Of a stretch of DNA of 20,596 bases, positions 6,411 to 13,602 are shown one piece after another. The notes under the pieces are model-generated. The model made no database searches. It was not told where the DNA came from and worked only from the letters and a program-made list of their open reading frames with translations. A program made the position numbers and the translations under genes. The stretch is taken from NCBI GenBank assembly GCA_964422615.1, contig CAYRBJ010000033.1, positions 1 to 20,596 of the forward strand. The letters are read 5' to 3'. The DNA comes from DATLWN01 sp964422615 (GTDB lineage Bacteria > Pseudomonadota > Zetaproteobacteria > Mariprofundales > Mariprofundaceae). The first letter of the stretch is position 1, and each line of letters starts with the position of its first letter.

Positions 6411-7402
6411 TATTTGCCTATACCCTTGTGCCGTGTCCGTTGCAGGTGCGCACGAATATCCGCCAGGGTTTTGCGAAACGTGGGTAGCAGCGGACCACCG
6501 AGTGCGACCGCCTGCCTTGCCGCCGTCAACGCATGCCGGTAATGCCCCTGGTCGGCATAGGTCTGGGCCAGATTGTTGAAAGCCGCGGCGGCATGCGGGT
6601 GGTCACGGATGACCTGCAGAAAGGCCCGCTGTGCCTGCTCGATTCTGCCCATCGCGTACAGGCTGTTGCCGAGGCCCATGCCGGCCATCTCGCTGTGCGG
6701 CCAGCGGCTCAGCGCTGCCCGGTAGGCGGCCACGGCACTGGCTGCATGTCCCGTTTGTTCCAGGGTGATGACGGCATCGACATAGCGCCGCTCCGATGCC
6801 GTCCGCGGCAGCATTCCGGGGGGCAGCACCAGCAGGGCCCAGTAGCCGCCACGCGCCCAGGTGTGTTCGAAGGTCGACATGGGCATATACATGCGCGCAT
6901 CCGGACCCGAATGCAGGATCAGCCGCCGGTGTGCCAGGTCGTAGCCGATGACCACCGCGAAATGCCATACCGGATGCCAGGACAGTCCCAGGTTCTGGAA
7001 CACGATCACCGGGTGTCCGGCGGCAACCTCGGTCAGCAGGTCACGAAGCTCTGGCCGCAGCACATACGGCAGCATGCCGTAGCGGCGGGTGGCCGCCACC
7101 AGTTCGATCTGCAGGCTGCCGTGCTTGTTCGGAATGAACACCTTGGGGGCCAGTTGTTCCGGGGTTACCTTGGCGCCGGCCCAGTCCAGGGTCATGGCCA
7201 GGGTGGCCGGCCCGCACTGGTAGGCCTGCTGGGCAAAGAAACGCACATGGGTGATCTCGGCGGAGGCTGGAAGCCGGGGAGGCGGCCGGCGGAGCAGGGC
7301 GGTGGTCTGGGTTGCGGCGCAGCCGCTGGTGACCAGGACAAAAAAAAGCGCGCCCGCGGCAAGGCGGGCGCGCCGGAACCCGAGTGGGTGTTTAATCGCC
7401 AT
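6410..7402 (-). CDS. PA2778-family cysteine peptidase: C39-like domain plus TPR lipoprotein
   Basis: A 330-residue protein with a lipoprotein-type signal (hydrophobic segment ending L-V-T-S-G-C28). Residues about 50-195 form a C39-like papain-fold domain: Q59-Q-A-Y-Q-C63-G-P holds the catalytic Cys and W146-H147-F-A-V-V-I-G-Y-D the His, followed by H-S-G-P-D168. Residues about 205-315 are TPR-like helices (A-x-x-x-Y-x-x-A-L, F-N-N-L-A-Q-T-Y). C39 relatives cleave double-glycine leaders, but a stand-alone lipoprotein of this type has no established substrate. It overlaps the upstream small gene by 11 bases with no Shine-Dalgarno of its own, so translational coupling is likely. A homologous adjacent pair (PA2778/PA2779) is known in Pseudomonas. 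Confidence 0.8.
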   Translation of the reverse strand: MAIKHPLGFRRARLAAGALFFVLVTSGCAATQTTALLRRPPPRLPASAEITHVRFFAQQAYQCGPATLAMTLDWAGAKVTPEQLAPKVFIPNKHGSLQIELVAATRRYGMLPYVLRPELRDLLTEVAAGHPVIVFQNLGLSWHPVWHFAVVIGYDLAHRRLILHSGPDARMYMPMSTFEHTWARGGYWALLVLPPGMLPRTASERRYVDAVITLEQTGHAASAVAAYRAALSRWPHSEMAGMGLGNSLYAMGRIEQAQRAFLQVIRDHPHAAAAFNNLAQTYADQGHYRHALTAARQAVALGGPLLPTFRKTLADIRAHLQRTRHKGIGK

Positions 7403-7820
7403 GCGCGTGCCGATGGACGGGATGGTTGACGAATCCGAACACGTCGGTCAGGCCGAGGATATCGGTGATCAGCAGAATGACGAAGATCAGTACGGCCGCG
7501 CCCAGCACTGCACCAATGGCATCACCACCCGCAGGCAGCTGAGCGAGCTTTGCATTCAACGTCCTTACCTCCCTGTTGGTGAGGCTGGCCACACGTGCCT
7601 TCGCCTGTGCGGGGTCGACACCCAGCGCCTGCAGCTGCTTTTGCACGTCTGCACGATCCAGAAAGGCCGACAACCCGGCTCGATTCGCTTTGGCGGCGGT
7701 GGCATGTGCAAGCTCGGAGGTACTGACCATGGCCGCATGGGCAACGGGGATGCGCAGGCCCAGTGCGAATATGGCGACGATGAGCAGCGATACGCAGGTT
7801 TTCTTCAGTGCGGTAAGCAT
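7392..7820 (-). CDS. PA2779-family small membrane protein
   Basis: This 142-residue protein has a signal peptide (M-L-T-A-L-K-K, hydrophobic core, A-H-A before about residue 30). A helical central part carries V-D-P-A-Q-A-K-A-R-V-A-S-L-T, and a C-terminal membrane helix (about 101-124, G-A-V-L-G-A-A-V-L-I-F-V-I-L-L) is followed by a His-rich tail. It matches the small partner protein found next to PA2778-type peptidases; its function is not established. The start at 7820 is set by GGGAGGGA just upstream and by the signal peptide; the frame also stays open further upstream, but that part reads like non-coding sequence. It is the first gene of a two-gene operon and could be the peptidase's partner or substrate (inference). 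Confidence 0.78.
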   Translation of the reverse strand: MLTALKKTCVSLLIVAIFALGLRIPVAHAAMVSTSELAHATAAKANRAGLSAFLDRADVQKQLQALGVDPAQAKARVASLTNREVRTLNAKLAQLPAGGDAIGAVLGAAVLIFVILLITDILGLTDVFGFVNHPVHRHAHGD

Positions 7821-7883
7821 GATTCCCTCCCTGATTGATTGGGGCGCGGACAGTGAGATGCTGGTCGGCGTCCGACTAATGGA

Positions 7884-7912
7884 TTTAAAGGTCGGCAGGT
7901 GCATGCTGTCAA
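7884..7912 (-). promoter_or_regulatory. Sigma70-type promoter of the PA2779/PA2778-like operon
   Basis: On the - strand a perfect TTGACA (7912-7907) is followed by a 17-base spacer and TTTAAA (7889-7884). The predicted transcript would begin about 57 bases before the ATG at 7820. An inverted repeat GGCAGG (7894-7899) / CCTGCC (7914-7919) straddles the -35 box and could be an operator. Confidence 0.6.
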
Positions 7913-7919
7913 GCCTGCC

Positions 7920-8124
7920 AGGCCCATCGCACCGGACCGCACCCCGGACTCGGCGGCTTGCGTGTGCGCGTGACGCTGCCGGTACGCGTGACGGAGGACT
8001 GAATACAGGCGAGGCTCCGGCGCAGCCACAGCACCTCTGCTTGGTATGACATCGGTGATCATATACCCTCGCCGCCAGGGTTCCCGCCAGACTTCCGGGG
8101 GCCGGACAGCAGTGAGGAGCGTCT
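7920..8124. other. Intergenic region before the aldehyde dehydrogenase
   Basis: Divergent spacer without a credible gene. TTGGTA (8041-8046) and TATACC (8062-8067), 15 bases apart, are a weak promoter candidate for the + strand gene. GAGGAG at 8114-8119 is that gene's ribosome-binding site. Confidence 0.3.
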
Positions 8125-9498
8125 ATGTTTACCGCCACCAACCCTGCCACAGGGAAGGAGATTCACCATTACGAGCCTATGGAGGATGCACGGCTTGAGG
8201 ACGTGATCGGGCGGTCCGCCGCGGTCTTCGCGGCATGGCGAAGCTCGAGATTTGACGAACGGGCGGCCCTGCTGAACCGCGTGGCCGAGCTGATGGAACG
8301 GGACGAGGACCGGCTGGCGCGGTTGATGACGGTGGAGATGGGCAAGCCGATCCGCGAGGCGTGGGGCGAGGTCAAGAAATCGGCCTGGTGCGCCCGTCAT
8401 TATGCCGAATCGGGTGAGGCCTACCTGGCTGCCCAGTCCCTGGCTTCCGATGCGGCCCACAGCTACGTGCAGTACCTGCCGCTGGGTCCGGTGCTGGGTA
8501 TCCTGCCGTGGAACGCACCATTCTGGCTCGCCTTCCGCTTTTGCGCCCCGGCATTGATGGCGGGCAACACCTGTTTGATGAAACACGATGCGCATGTTCC
8601 CGCCTGCGCCGAGGCAATCGGCGAACTCTTCATGCAGGCCGGTGCACCGGCGGGGCTGATGCAGAACGTGCGCCTGACCCACGAACAGGTGCAGACAGTG
8701 ATCGGGCATGACGCCGTGCGTGCGGTGTCGCTGACCGGTTCCAGCGCCGCTGGTGGCGCAGTGGCTGCGCTCGCTGCGAAACAGATCAAGCCGGCCGTGT
8801 TGGAGCTGGGTGGGTCGGACCCGAGCATTGTATTGGCTGATGCCGACCTCGATAGGGCAGCCGAGGTACTGACGCTTTCCCGCATCATCAATGCGGGCCA
8901 GTCTTGCATCGCCGCCAAACGGATCATCGTCGAGGCACCGGCCTACGATGCCCTGATCGAGCGCCTCGAGCGCCGTCTGGCTGCCCTGAAGGTCGGCGAC
9001 CCATCCGACGTGGAGACCGATGTCGGTCCGATCGCGCGCCCGGACCTGCGCGACACACTGCATCGCCAGGTGACGACCACGATTGAACAGGGTGCGAACT
9101 GTCTGTTGGGCGGTAGCCTGCCGGATGGCCCCGGCTTCTTCTATCCGGTCACGCTACTGGTGGATGTCACCCGAGAGATGTGCGCCGCCCGGGAGGAGAC
9201 CTTCGGGCCCGTGGCGGTGGTGATGAAAGCCGACTCGGCGACGCATGCCCTGGAGATTGCCAACGATACGGCCTTCGGCCTGGCCGCTTCCATCTGGACC
9301 GGCGACACGGACCGGGCCGAGGCCATGGCCCGCGACATCGAGGCCGGGCAAGTGGCGATCAACGGCATCGTCAAGACCGATCCGCGCCTGCCCAGCGGCG
9401 GCATCAAGCGCTCCGGCTACGGCCGCGAACTGGGCCCTGCCGGTATCATGGAGTTCGTCAACGTGCAACAGGTCTGGGTCGGGCCGGCCACGACCTGA
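8125..9498 (+). CDS. NAD(P)-dependent aldehyde dehydrogenase, succinate-/aspartate-semialdehyde type (DoeC candidate)
   Basis: A 457-residue aldehyde dehydrogenase of the GabD/SSADH branch. Visible are the P128-W-N oxyanion segment, the L-T-G-S-S cofactor loop (203-207), general base E227 in L-E-L-G-G, and catalytic C261 in G-Q-S-C-I. It oxidises a semialdehyde to the acid. Because an ectoine hydrolase and an EctB-like transaminase lie beside it, the likely substrate is L-aspartate semialdehyde, giving aspartate, the DoeC step. Plain succinate-semialdehyde dehydrogenase remains possible. It faces the doe operon tail-to-tail with 17 bases between stop codons, so it is not in the same transcript. 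GAGGAG (8114-8119) lies 5 bases before the ATG. Confidence 0.88.
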   Translation: MFTATNPATGKEIHHYEPMEDARLEDVIGRSAAVFAAWRSSRFDERAALLNRVAELMERDEDRLARLMTVEMGKPIREAWGEVKKSAWCARHYAESGEAYLAAQSLASDAAHSYVQYLPLGPVLGILPWNAPFWLAFRFCAPALMAGNTCLMKHDAHVPACAEAIGELFMQAGAPAGLMQNVRLTHEQVQTVIGHDAVRAVSLTGSSAAGGAVAALAAKQIKPAVLELGGSDPSIVLADADLDRAAEVLTLSRIINAGQSCIAAKRIIVEAPAYDALIERLERRLAALKVGDPSDVETDVGPIARPDLRDTLHRQVTTTIEQGANCLLGGSLPDGPGFFYPVTLLVDVTREMCAAREETFGPVAVVMKADSATHALEIANDTAFGLAASIWTGDTDRAEAMARDIEAGQVAINGIVKTDPRLPSGGIKRSGYGRELGPAGIMEFVNVQQVWVGPATT

Positions 9499-9515
9499 GG
9501 ATTAGGGAACCGGGG

Positions 9516-10787
9516 CTATTTCCCGGATTGCTCTCCTTCCTTGTGGCCTTCCTTCTTCTTTCCTGCCGTGGCCATGGCGATGACGGTATCGGTGGCATCC
9601 CGCTTCGCCGGCTTGTTCGGGCGGATGGAGAAGTCCTGCGGCACATCCTCGAAGAAGGAGCCGCAGCCGGTATCGGTGATGTAGAAGGTATCGGAGATGC
9701 CGCAGGTCTTGTCGCCGTCGATGGCCCACATCCACGGGATGACGTGGAAGGTCATGCCCGGTTCCAGCACCGTGCTGTTGCCCTGGTAGAGGCTCAGGAT
9801 ATAGCCCTCGTCCCAGCTGGGCGGAAAGGCGATGCCGATCGAATAGCCGGCGCGGGTGATCAGCTTGGCGCCTACTTCGTTGTCGGAGATGATGTTGCGG
9901 ACCAGGTTGTCGACGTCGGAGACCGTCATGCCGGGACGCATTTGTTCGCGCAGGCTCCGCAGGGCCAGCTTCATCGTCTCCTGCGCCTTGTACATGCTGT
10001 CTGAGAGCTTGCCGCAGACGGCGGTGCGCATCATGGCGGCGTGGTAGCGACGGTAGCAGCCGGCGATTTCCAGAAACACATGCTCGTTCGGCTGCACCTC
10101 GCGCCCCTCCCAGGAGGCGTGGCCGATCATGGTGCGTGGCCCCGAAGTGACGTAAGGCATGACTGCCGGGATCTCACCGCCCGCCGCGAACATGGCCTGG
10201 CAGATCGCCCCGCCGATCTCGTTCTCGGTCACGCCGGGCATGCAGGCCTCGAGACCCGCCTTCATGCCGGCCTTCGCGGCGACCGCCGCCTTCTGCATCA
10301 CCGCCAGCTCGTAGGCTGACTTTTTGATCCGGCTGCGCTCGACGATGCCGAAACAATCCATCACGCGGCTGCGGGTGAAGGTGGTGTGGAAATTGTCCTG
10401 ATGGTAGGCGGCGAAGAAGTAGGAATTACGCTCGTAACCGATCGTCTTGCCCTTGCCGGCCAGGCCGAACTCCATCAGCGAGGTGACCAGCATCTGGATG
10501 GCATCGCCGGTGTCGGGATAGGGGCGGGTCAGCTCTACCCAGGTGCGCGCAATCACGTTGGATTCCTCGAGTTTGCGGGTGACCATGAAGGGCTCGGCTT
10601 CCAGCGGCACGACCAGGGCCTGGAAGAAGGAGTAGCCGGTGGTCTGGTAGTCGGTTAGGTACATCAGGTTCTCAGGATCGGAGATGACCACCGCATCGAG
10701 CAGTCGCGCCTCCATCTGCTGGCGCAACTCGCGGATACGCCGCTCGTATTCCTCGAAGGGAAAGGTCATATCGTCCCGTTGTCTCAT
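9516..10787 (-). CDS. doeA: Ectoine hydrolase DoeA (M24 fold)
   Basis: A 423-residue creatinase/prolidase-fold protein with the N-terminal domain (about 10-150) and C-terminal pita-bread domain (about 155-385). The usual M24 metal ligands are altered: the first Asp motif reads F-L-E240-I-A-G, the next position is Y-H-A-A-M-M-R-T, and the His motif is G-Y-S-I-G-I-A-F. E342 in L-E-P-G is kept. This matches ectoine hydrolase (DoeA/EutD), which opens the ectoine ring to N-acetyl-2,4-diaminobutyrate in the cytosol. The tail (about 393-423) is charged and Lys/Glu-rich. The start at 10787 has GAGGTG upstream. It is third in the - strand operon, 27 bases after the transaminase gene. Confidence 0.85.
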   Translation of the reverse strand: MRQRDDMTFPFEEYERRIRELRQQMEARLLDAVVISDPENLMYLTDYQTTGYSFFQALVVPLEAEPFMVTRKLEESNVIARTWVELTRPYPDTGDAIQMLVTSLMEFGLAGKGKTIGYERNSYFFAAYHQDNFHTTFTRSRVMDCFGIVERSRIKKSAYELAVMQKAAVAAKAGMKAGLEACMPGVTENEIGGAICQAMFAAGGEIPAVMPYVTSGPRTMIGHASWEGREVQPNEHVFLEIAGCYRRYHAAMMRTAVCGKLSDSMYKAQETMKLALRSLREQMRPGMTVSDVDNLVRNIISDNEVGAKLITRAGYSIGIAFPPSWDEGYILSLYQGNSTVLEPGMTFHVIPWMWAIDGDKTCGISDTFYITDTGCGSFFEDVPQDFSIRPNKPAKRDATDTVIAMATAGKKKEGHKEGEQSGK

Positions 10788-10814
10788 CGCATCACCTCAC
10801 GGTACCGGGTTGGC

Positions 10815-12065
10815 TCATCCGATCGTCGCCTCCAGCGCCTCGGAGAGAATCTTTAGACCCGCCTCCAGCTCGTTCTCAGGGATCGTCAGGGGCGGGATCA
10901 GCTTGATCACGCTGCCGCCGACACCGCAGGGGCCGAATAACATGCCGCGCTCGAAACAGGCAGTGGCCACGTCCTTGGCCAGGGCACCGTCCTTCACGTC
11001 CAGGGCCTGCATCATGCCCTTGCCGCGTACGTCGAAATCCCGGTCGGCATGGGCGCGGGCCATGTCCTGCAGGGCCTTGGTCATGATCTCGCCCTTCTCG
11101 TGTACCGATGCCAGAAAGGCCTCGTCCTCGAAAAAGCGCAGGGCCTCGCGTCCGGCGACAAAGGAAAGGTTCTGCCCACGGAAGGTGCCGGTATGCTCCC
11201 CCGGAGCCCAGTGCCGGTCGTGTTCCGGCTTGACCAGATTCATCGCCATCGGTATGCCCAGGCCGCCGATCCCCTTGGCCAGTGTAACGATATCGGGATC
11301 GATACCGGCATCCTCGAAGCTGAAATAGTGGCCGGTGCGGCCGCAGCCTGCCTGGATATCATCGATGATCAGCAATGCGCCAAGATCACGGGCAAGCTGT
11401 TGCAGGGCCTGCATCCATGCGGGGCTCGCCACATTGACGCCGCCCTCGGCCTGCACGCGTTCGACGATGAAGGCGGCAGGCTTCTCCAGACCGCCGGAGG
11501 AGTTCTCGAACAGGGAGCGCAGGGTTGCCAGGCTATCGATACCGCCGCCGGCATTGGTCTCGTAGGGCCAGTGGGAGACCTCGGAAAGCTGCACGCCCGC
11601 GGCACCACGGAAGTAGGCATTGGCGGTGCAGGCCAGCGATCCCAGCGTCATGCCGTGGAAGCCCTGGGCGAAGGCGACCACATGGCTGCGGCCGGTGACC
11701 TTACGGGCCAGCTTCAGCGCCGCCTCCACCGCGTTGGTGCCGGTCGGGCCCATGAACTGCAGGCGGTAATCCATGCCGCGGGGCTTGAGGATCGTCTCGA
11801 CGAATCCCTGGATAAAGTCGCGCTTGGCGGCGGTCATCATGTCCAGGCTGTGCAGCACGCCGTCGCCATCGAGGTAATCGATCATCGCCTGCTTCAGCTT
11901 CGGATGGTTATGGCCGAAGTTGAGTACACCGGCGCCGGCGTAGAAATCGATGTATGCCTTCCCGTCCTCGTCATATTGCGTGGCGTTCTGCCCCTTGACG
12001 AAAACCGCCGGGTAGGCCCGGCTGTAGGTGCGAATCTCCGATTCGTATGTCTCAAACCAATCCAT
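10815..12065 (-). CDS. doeD: Diaminobutyrate transaminase, EctB-like (DoeD candidate)
   Basis: A class III PLP aminotransferase of 416 residues, strikingly EctB-like: Y-I-D-F-Y-A-G-A-G-V-L-N-F-G-H-N (38-53), G-P-T-G-T-N-A-V-E-A-A-L-K (106-118), I-I-D-D235-I-Q-A-G-C-G-R-T-G, and PLP lysine K264 in T-L-A-K-G-I. EctB converts aspartate semialdehyde and glutamate to 2,4-diaminobutyrate; without ectA and ectC and next to doeA, the catabolic direction (DoeD: diaminobutyrate to aspartate semialdehyde) is inferred. ATG 12065 is preferred over GTG 12068 because AAGGAGAGG lies at better distance. The gene starts 21 bases after the M20 gene. Confidence 0.85.
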   Translation of the reverse strand: MDWFETYESEIRTYSRAYPAVFVKGQNATQYDEDGKAYIDFYAGAGVLNFGHNHPKLKQAMIDYLDGDGVLHSLDMMTAAKRDFIQGFVETILKPRGMDYRLQFMGPTGTNAVEAALKLARKVTGRSHVVAFAQGFHGMTLGSLACTANAYFRGAAGVQLSEVSHWPYETNAGGGIDSLATLRSLFENSSGGLEKPAAFIVERVQAEGGVNVASPAWMQALQQLARDLGALLIIDDIQAGCGRTGHYFSFEDAGIDPDIVTLAKGIGGLGIPMAMNLVKPEHDRHWAPGEHTGTFRGQNLSFVAGREALRFFEDEAFLASVHEKGEIMTKALQDMARAHADRDFDVRGKGMMQALDVKDGALAKDVATACFERGMLFGPCGVGGSVIKLIPPLTIPENELEAGLKILSEALEATIG

Positions 12066-12086
12066 CACATCCTCTCCTTCCTGTTG

Positions 12087-13253
12087 TTAAGCAATCGGTA
12101 TGCCAGCCAGACGGCAAAAGACACGCATCACCTGCGCGATCACCGCATCGTTGAACCGGTACGCCGGGCTATGGCAGGGCGCTGCGAAACAGGGCTGTCC
12201 CTGCTCGTCGGTCTGGGCCATGCCGATCAGGGCGAATGCCCCCGGTACCTTGTCCAGGTAGTAGCTGAAATCCTCGGAGGCCATCAGCGGCATGGAGAGC
12301 TCGTCGAGATCGTAGCCGTCGCCCAGCTCCAGGTGCAGGGCCTCCCGGTAGCGGGCGGCGGGACCGGCGTGGTTGATCGTCGCCTCGTAGCGGGGGCGGA
12401 TTTCGACCTCAGCCCTTACCCCGTATGTCTCGGCGGTTGATTCGGCAATGGACCGGATCGCGGCGTTGATCGGCTCACGCCACCGCGGCTCGGCAACGCG
12501 GATGCTGCCTTCCAGGTAGACGCTGTCCGGGATGACCGTCACCTGGTTCTTGGCATCGATCGAGGTGACGCTGACCACCGCCGCCGCCTGGGGAGGAAGG
12601 CGGCGGCTGACGATCTGCTGCAGGTTCAGCGTCAGGGCGGCGGCGGCCAGCACCGGATCGCGCGTCTGGTCGGGTTGTGAGGCATGGCCGCCCCGACCGA
12701 GCAGGCGGATATGGAACGTACCGTTGCCGGACATCACTGGTCCGTCCGGGCACAGTGCCTTTCCAATAGGCAGAGCGGGCCAGTTGTGCCAACCAAAGAT
12801 GCAGTCGATCCCTGTCAAGGCGCCATCCTCGATCATGCTCTTGGCACCGTGTCCGCCTTCCTCGGCCGGCTGGAACAGCAGGGAGACCGGACCGGCCAGT
12901 GCCGATTCGTGTTCCTTGAGCCACTTCGCCGTGCCGAGCAGGGCGGCCATATGGCCGTCGTGGCCGCAGGCATGCATCACGCCGGTGGTCAACGAAGTGA
13001 AATCGAGGGAGGAGGCCTCCTGGATGGGTAGGGCATCCATATCGCTGCGAAAGGCGATATGCTCTCCGGCGGCATTCGGCGCCAGCGTGGCGACGCAGCC
13101 GTGCTCAGCGCAGGCATGCCAATCGATCTGCCAGTCGGTCAGTTGCTGGCGGATAAACCGGCCGGTTTCCCGCTCCTGCCAGGTCAATTCAGGGTGCTGG
13201 TGCAGCCAGCGGCGCATCTCCCGGGTCTGCTCCACATGCTTCTGCCAGTTCAT
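12087..13253 (-). CDS. M20-family amidohydrolase, likely N-acetyl-diaminobutyrate deacetylase (DoeB2-like)
   Basis: A 388-residue M20 metallohydrolase of the hippurate/aminoacylase group. Metal-binding residues are visible: C96-G-H98-D-G-H in M-H-A-C-G-H-D-G-H-M, E131-E132 in P-A-E-E-G-G, H156 in G-W-H-N-W-P, E327 in A-S-E-D-F, and H361 near the end. The dimerisation insert is about 177-290. Such enzymes cleave N-acyl amino acids. Being the first gene of the operon with the EctB-like transaminase and ectoine hydrolase, its inferred substrate is N-acetyl-2,4-diaminobutyrate, replacing the aspartoacylase-like DoeB used by other species. ATG 13253 lacks a good Shine-Dalgarno, but it overlaps as ATGA with the stop of a small upstream frame. 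Confidence 0.8.
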   Translation of the reverse strand: MNWQKHVEQTREMRRWLHQHPELTWQERETGRFIRQQLTDWQIDWHACAEHGCVATLAPNAAGEHIAFRSDMDALPIQEASSLDFTSLTTGVMHACGHDGHMAALLGTAKWLKEHESALAGPVSLLFQPAEEGGHGAKSMIEDGALTGIDCIFGWHNWPALPIGKALCPDGPVMSGNGTFHIRLLGRGGHASQPDQTRDPVLAAAALTLNLQQIVSRRLPPQAAAVVSVTSIDAKNQVTVIPDSVYLEGSIRVAEPRWREPINAAIRSIAESTAETYGVRAEVEIRPRYEATINHAGPAARYREALHLELGDGYDLDELSMPLMASEDFSYYLDKVPGAFALIGMAQTDEQGQPCFAAPCHSPAYRFNDAVIAQVMRVFCRLAGIPIA

Positions 13254-13462
13254 GGGACATGCCCATGGGGAACGGGAAGCATCCAGTACATCGAAAGGCT
13301 ACCGGACAGGGTATGGCCGAAAGCCACCGCTTCCCTGCGCAGAAATGGTTCGATGAGGTGGTGCTTAGAGATGGTGGGATACCCGATGCAGAGGACCGCC
13401 ATGTTCACCGCCGCAGAGGGAAACCATGTCCAGGTGATGTTGTTTGTCAGCGCCCATATCAC
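13250..13462 (-). CDS. Possible small ORF or pseudogene upstream of the doe operon
   Basis: Not recognised. This frame of 70 codons (GTG at 13462) has many G/C-ending third positions and ends in TGA overlapping the ATG of the M20 gene (ATGA), as in coupled operon genes. The only strong Shine-Dalgarno, AGGAGG at 13464-13469, is badly placed for that GTG (1 base away) but ideally placed for ATG 13457 in another frame. That ATG encodes a 30-residue peptide ending at 13365. Either a leader peptide, a frameshifted small gene, or chance is possible. Confidence 0.3.
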   Translation of the reverse strand: MIWALTNNITWTWFPSAAVNMAVLCIGYPTISKHHLIEPFLRREAVAFGHTLSGSLSMYWMLPVPHGHVP

Positions 13463-13602
13463 TCCTCCTGAGACTGGTCAAAACCTATGCATTTATTTGT
13501 CGCCATTTCAAGGGTGGGGGGTGCCTGAATCCTGGGGGACATGACGACGGCCACCATGGAACTGCTGCGTGCGGCTGCCGCATCGGGTGACAGAGGGCTG
13601 AC
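13463..13602 (-). other. Spacer between clcA-like gene and doe operon
   Basis: No gene seen. TGCGGCAGCCGCA (palindromic, without T tract) lies near the ClC stop. On the - strand a possible TTGAAA -35 box lies upstream of the AGGAGG site, without a convincing -10, so the doe promoter cannot be pinned down. Confidence 0.25.

Noticed and set aside
9510..9526. CCGGG/CCCGG hairpin between the convergent dehydrogenase and hydrolase genes
   Set aside because: Only 5 bp of stem, no T tract, and it overlaps the hydrolase stop codon; not a convincing terminator.
11049..12440. Long + strand open frame (463 codons) opposite the transaminase and M20 genes
   Set aside because: Shadow frame in GC-rich DNA; the - strand has the PLP and M20 motifs.
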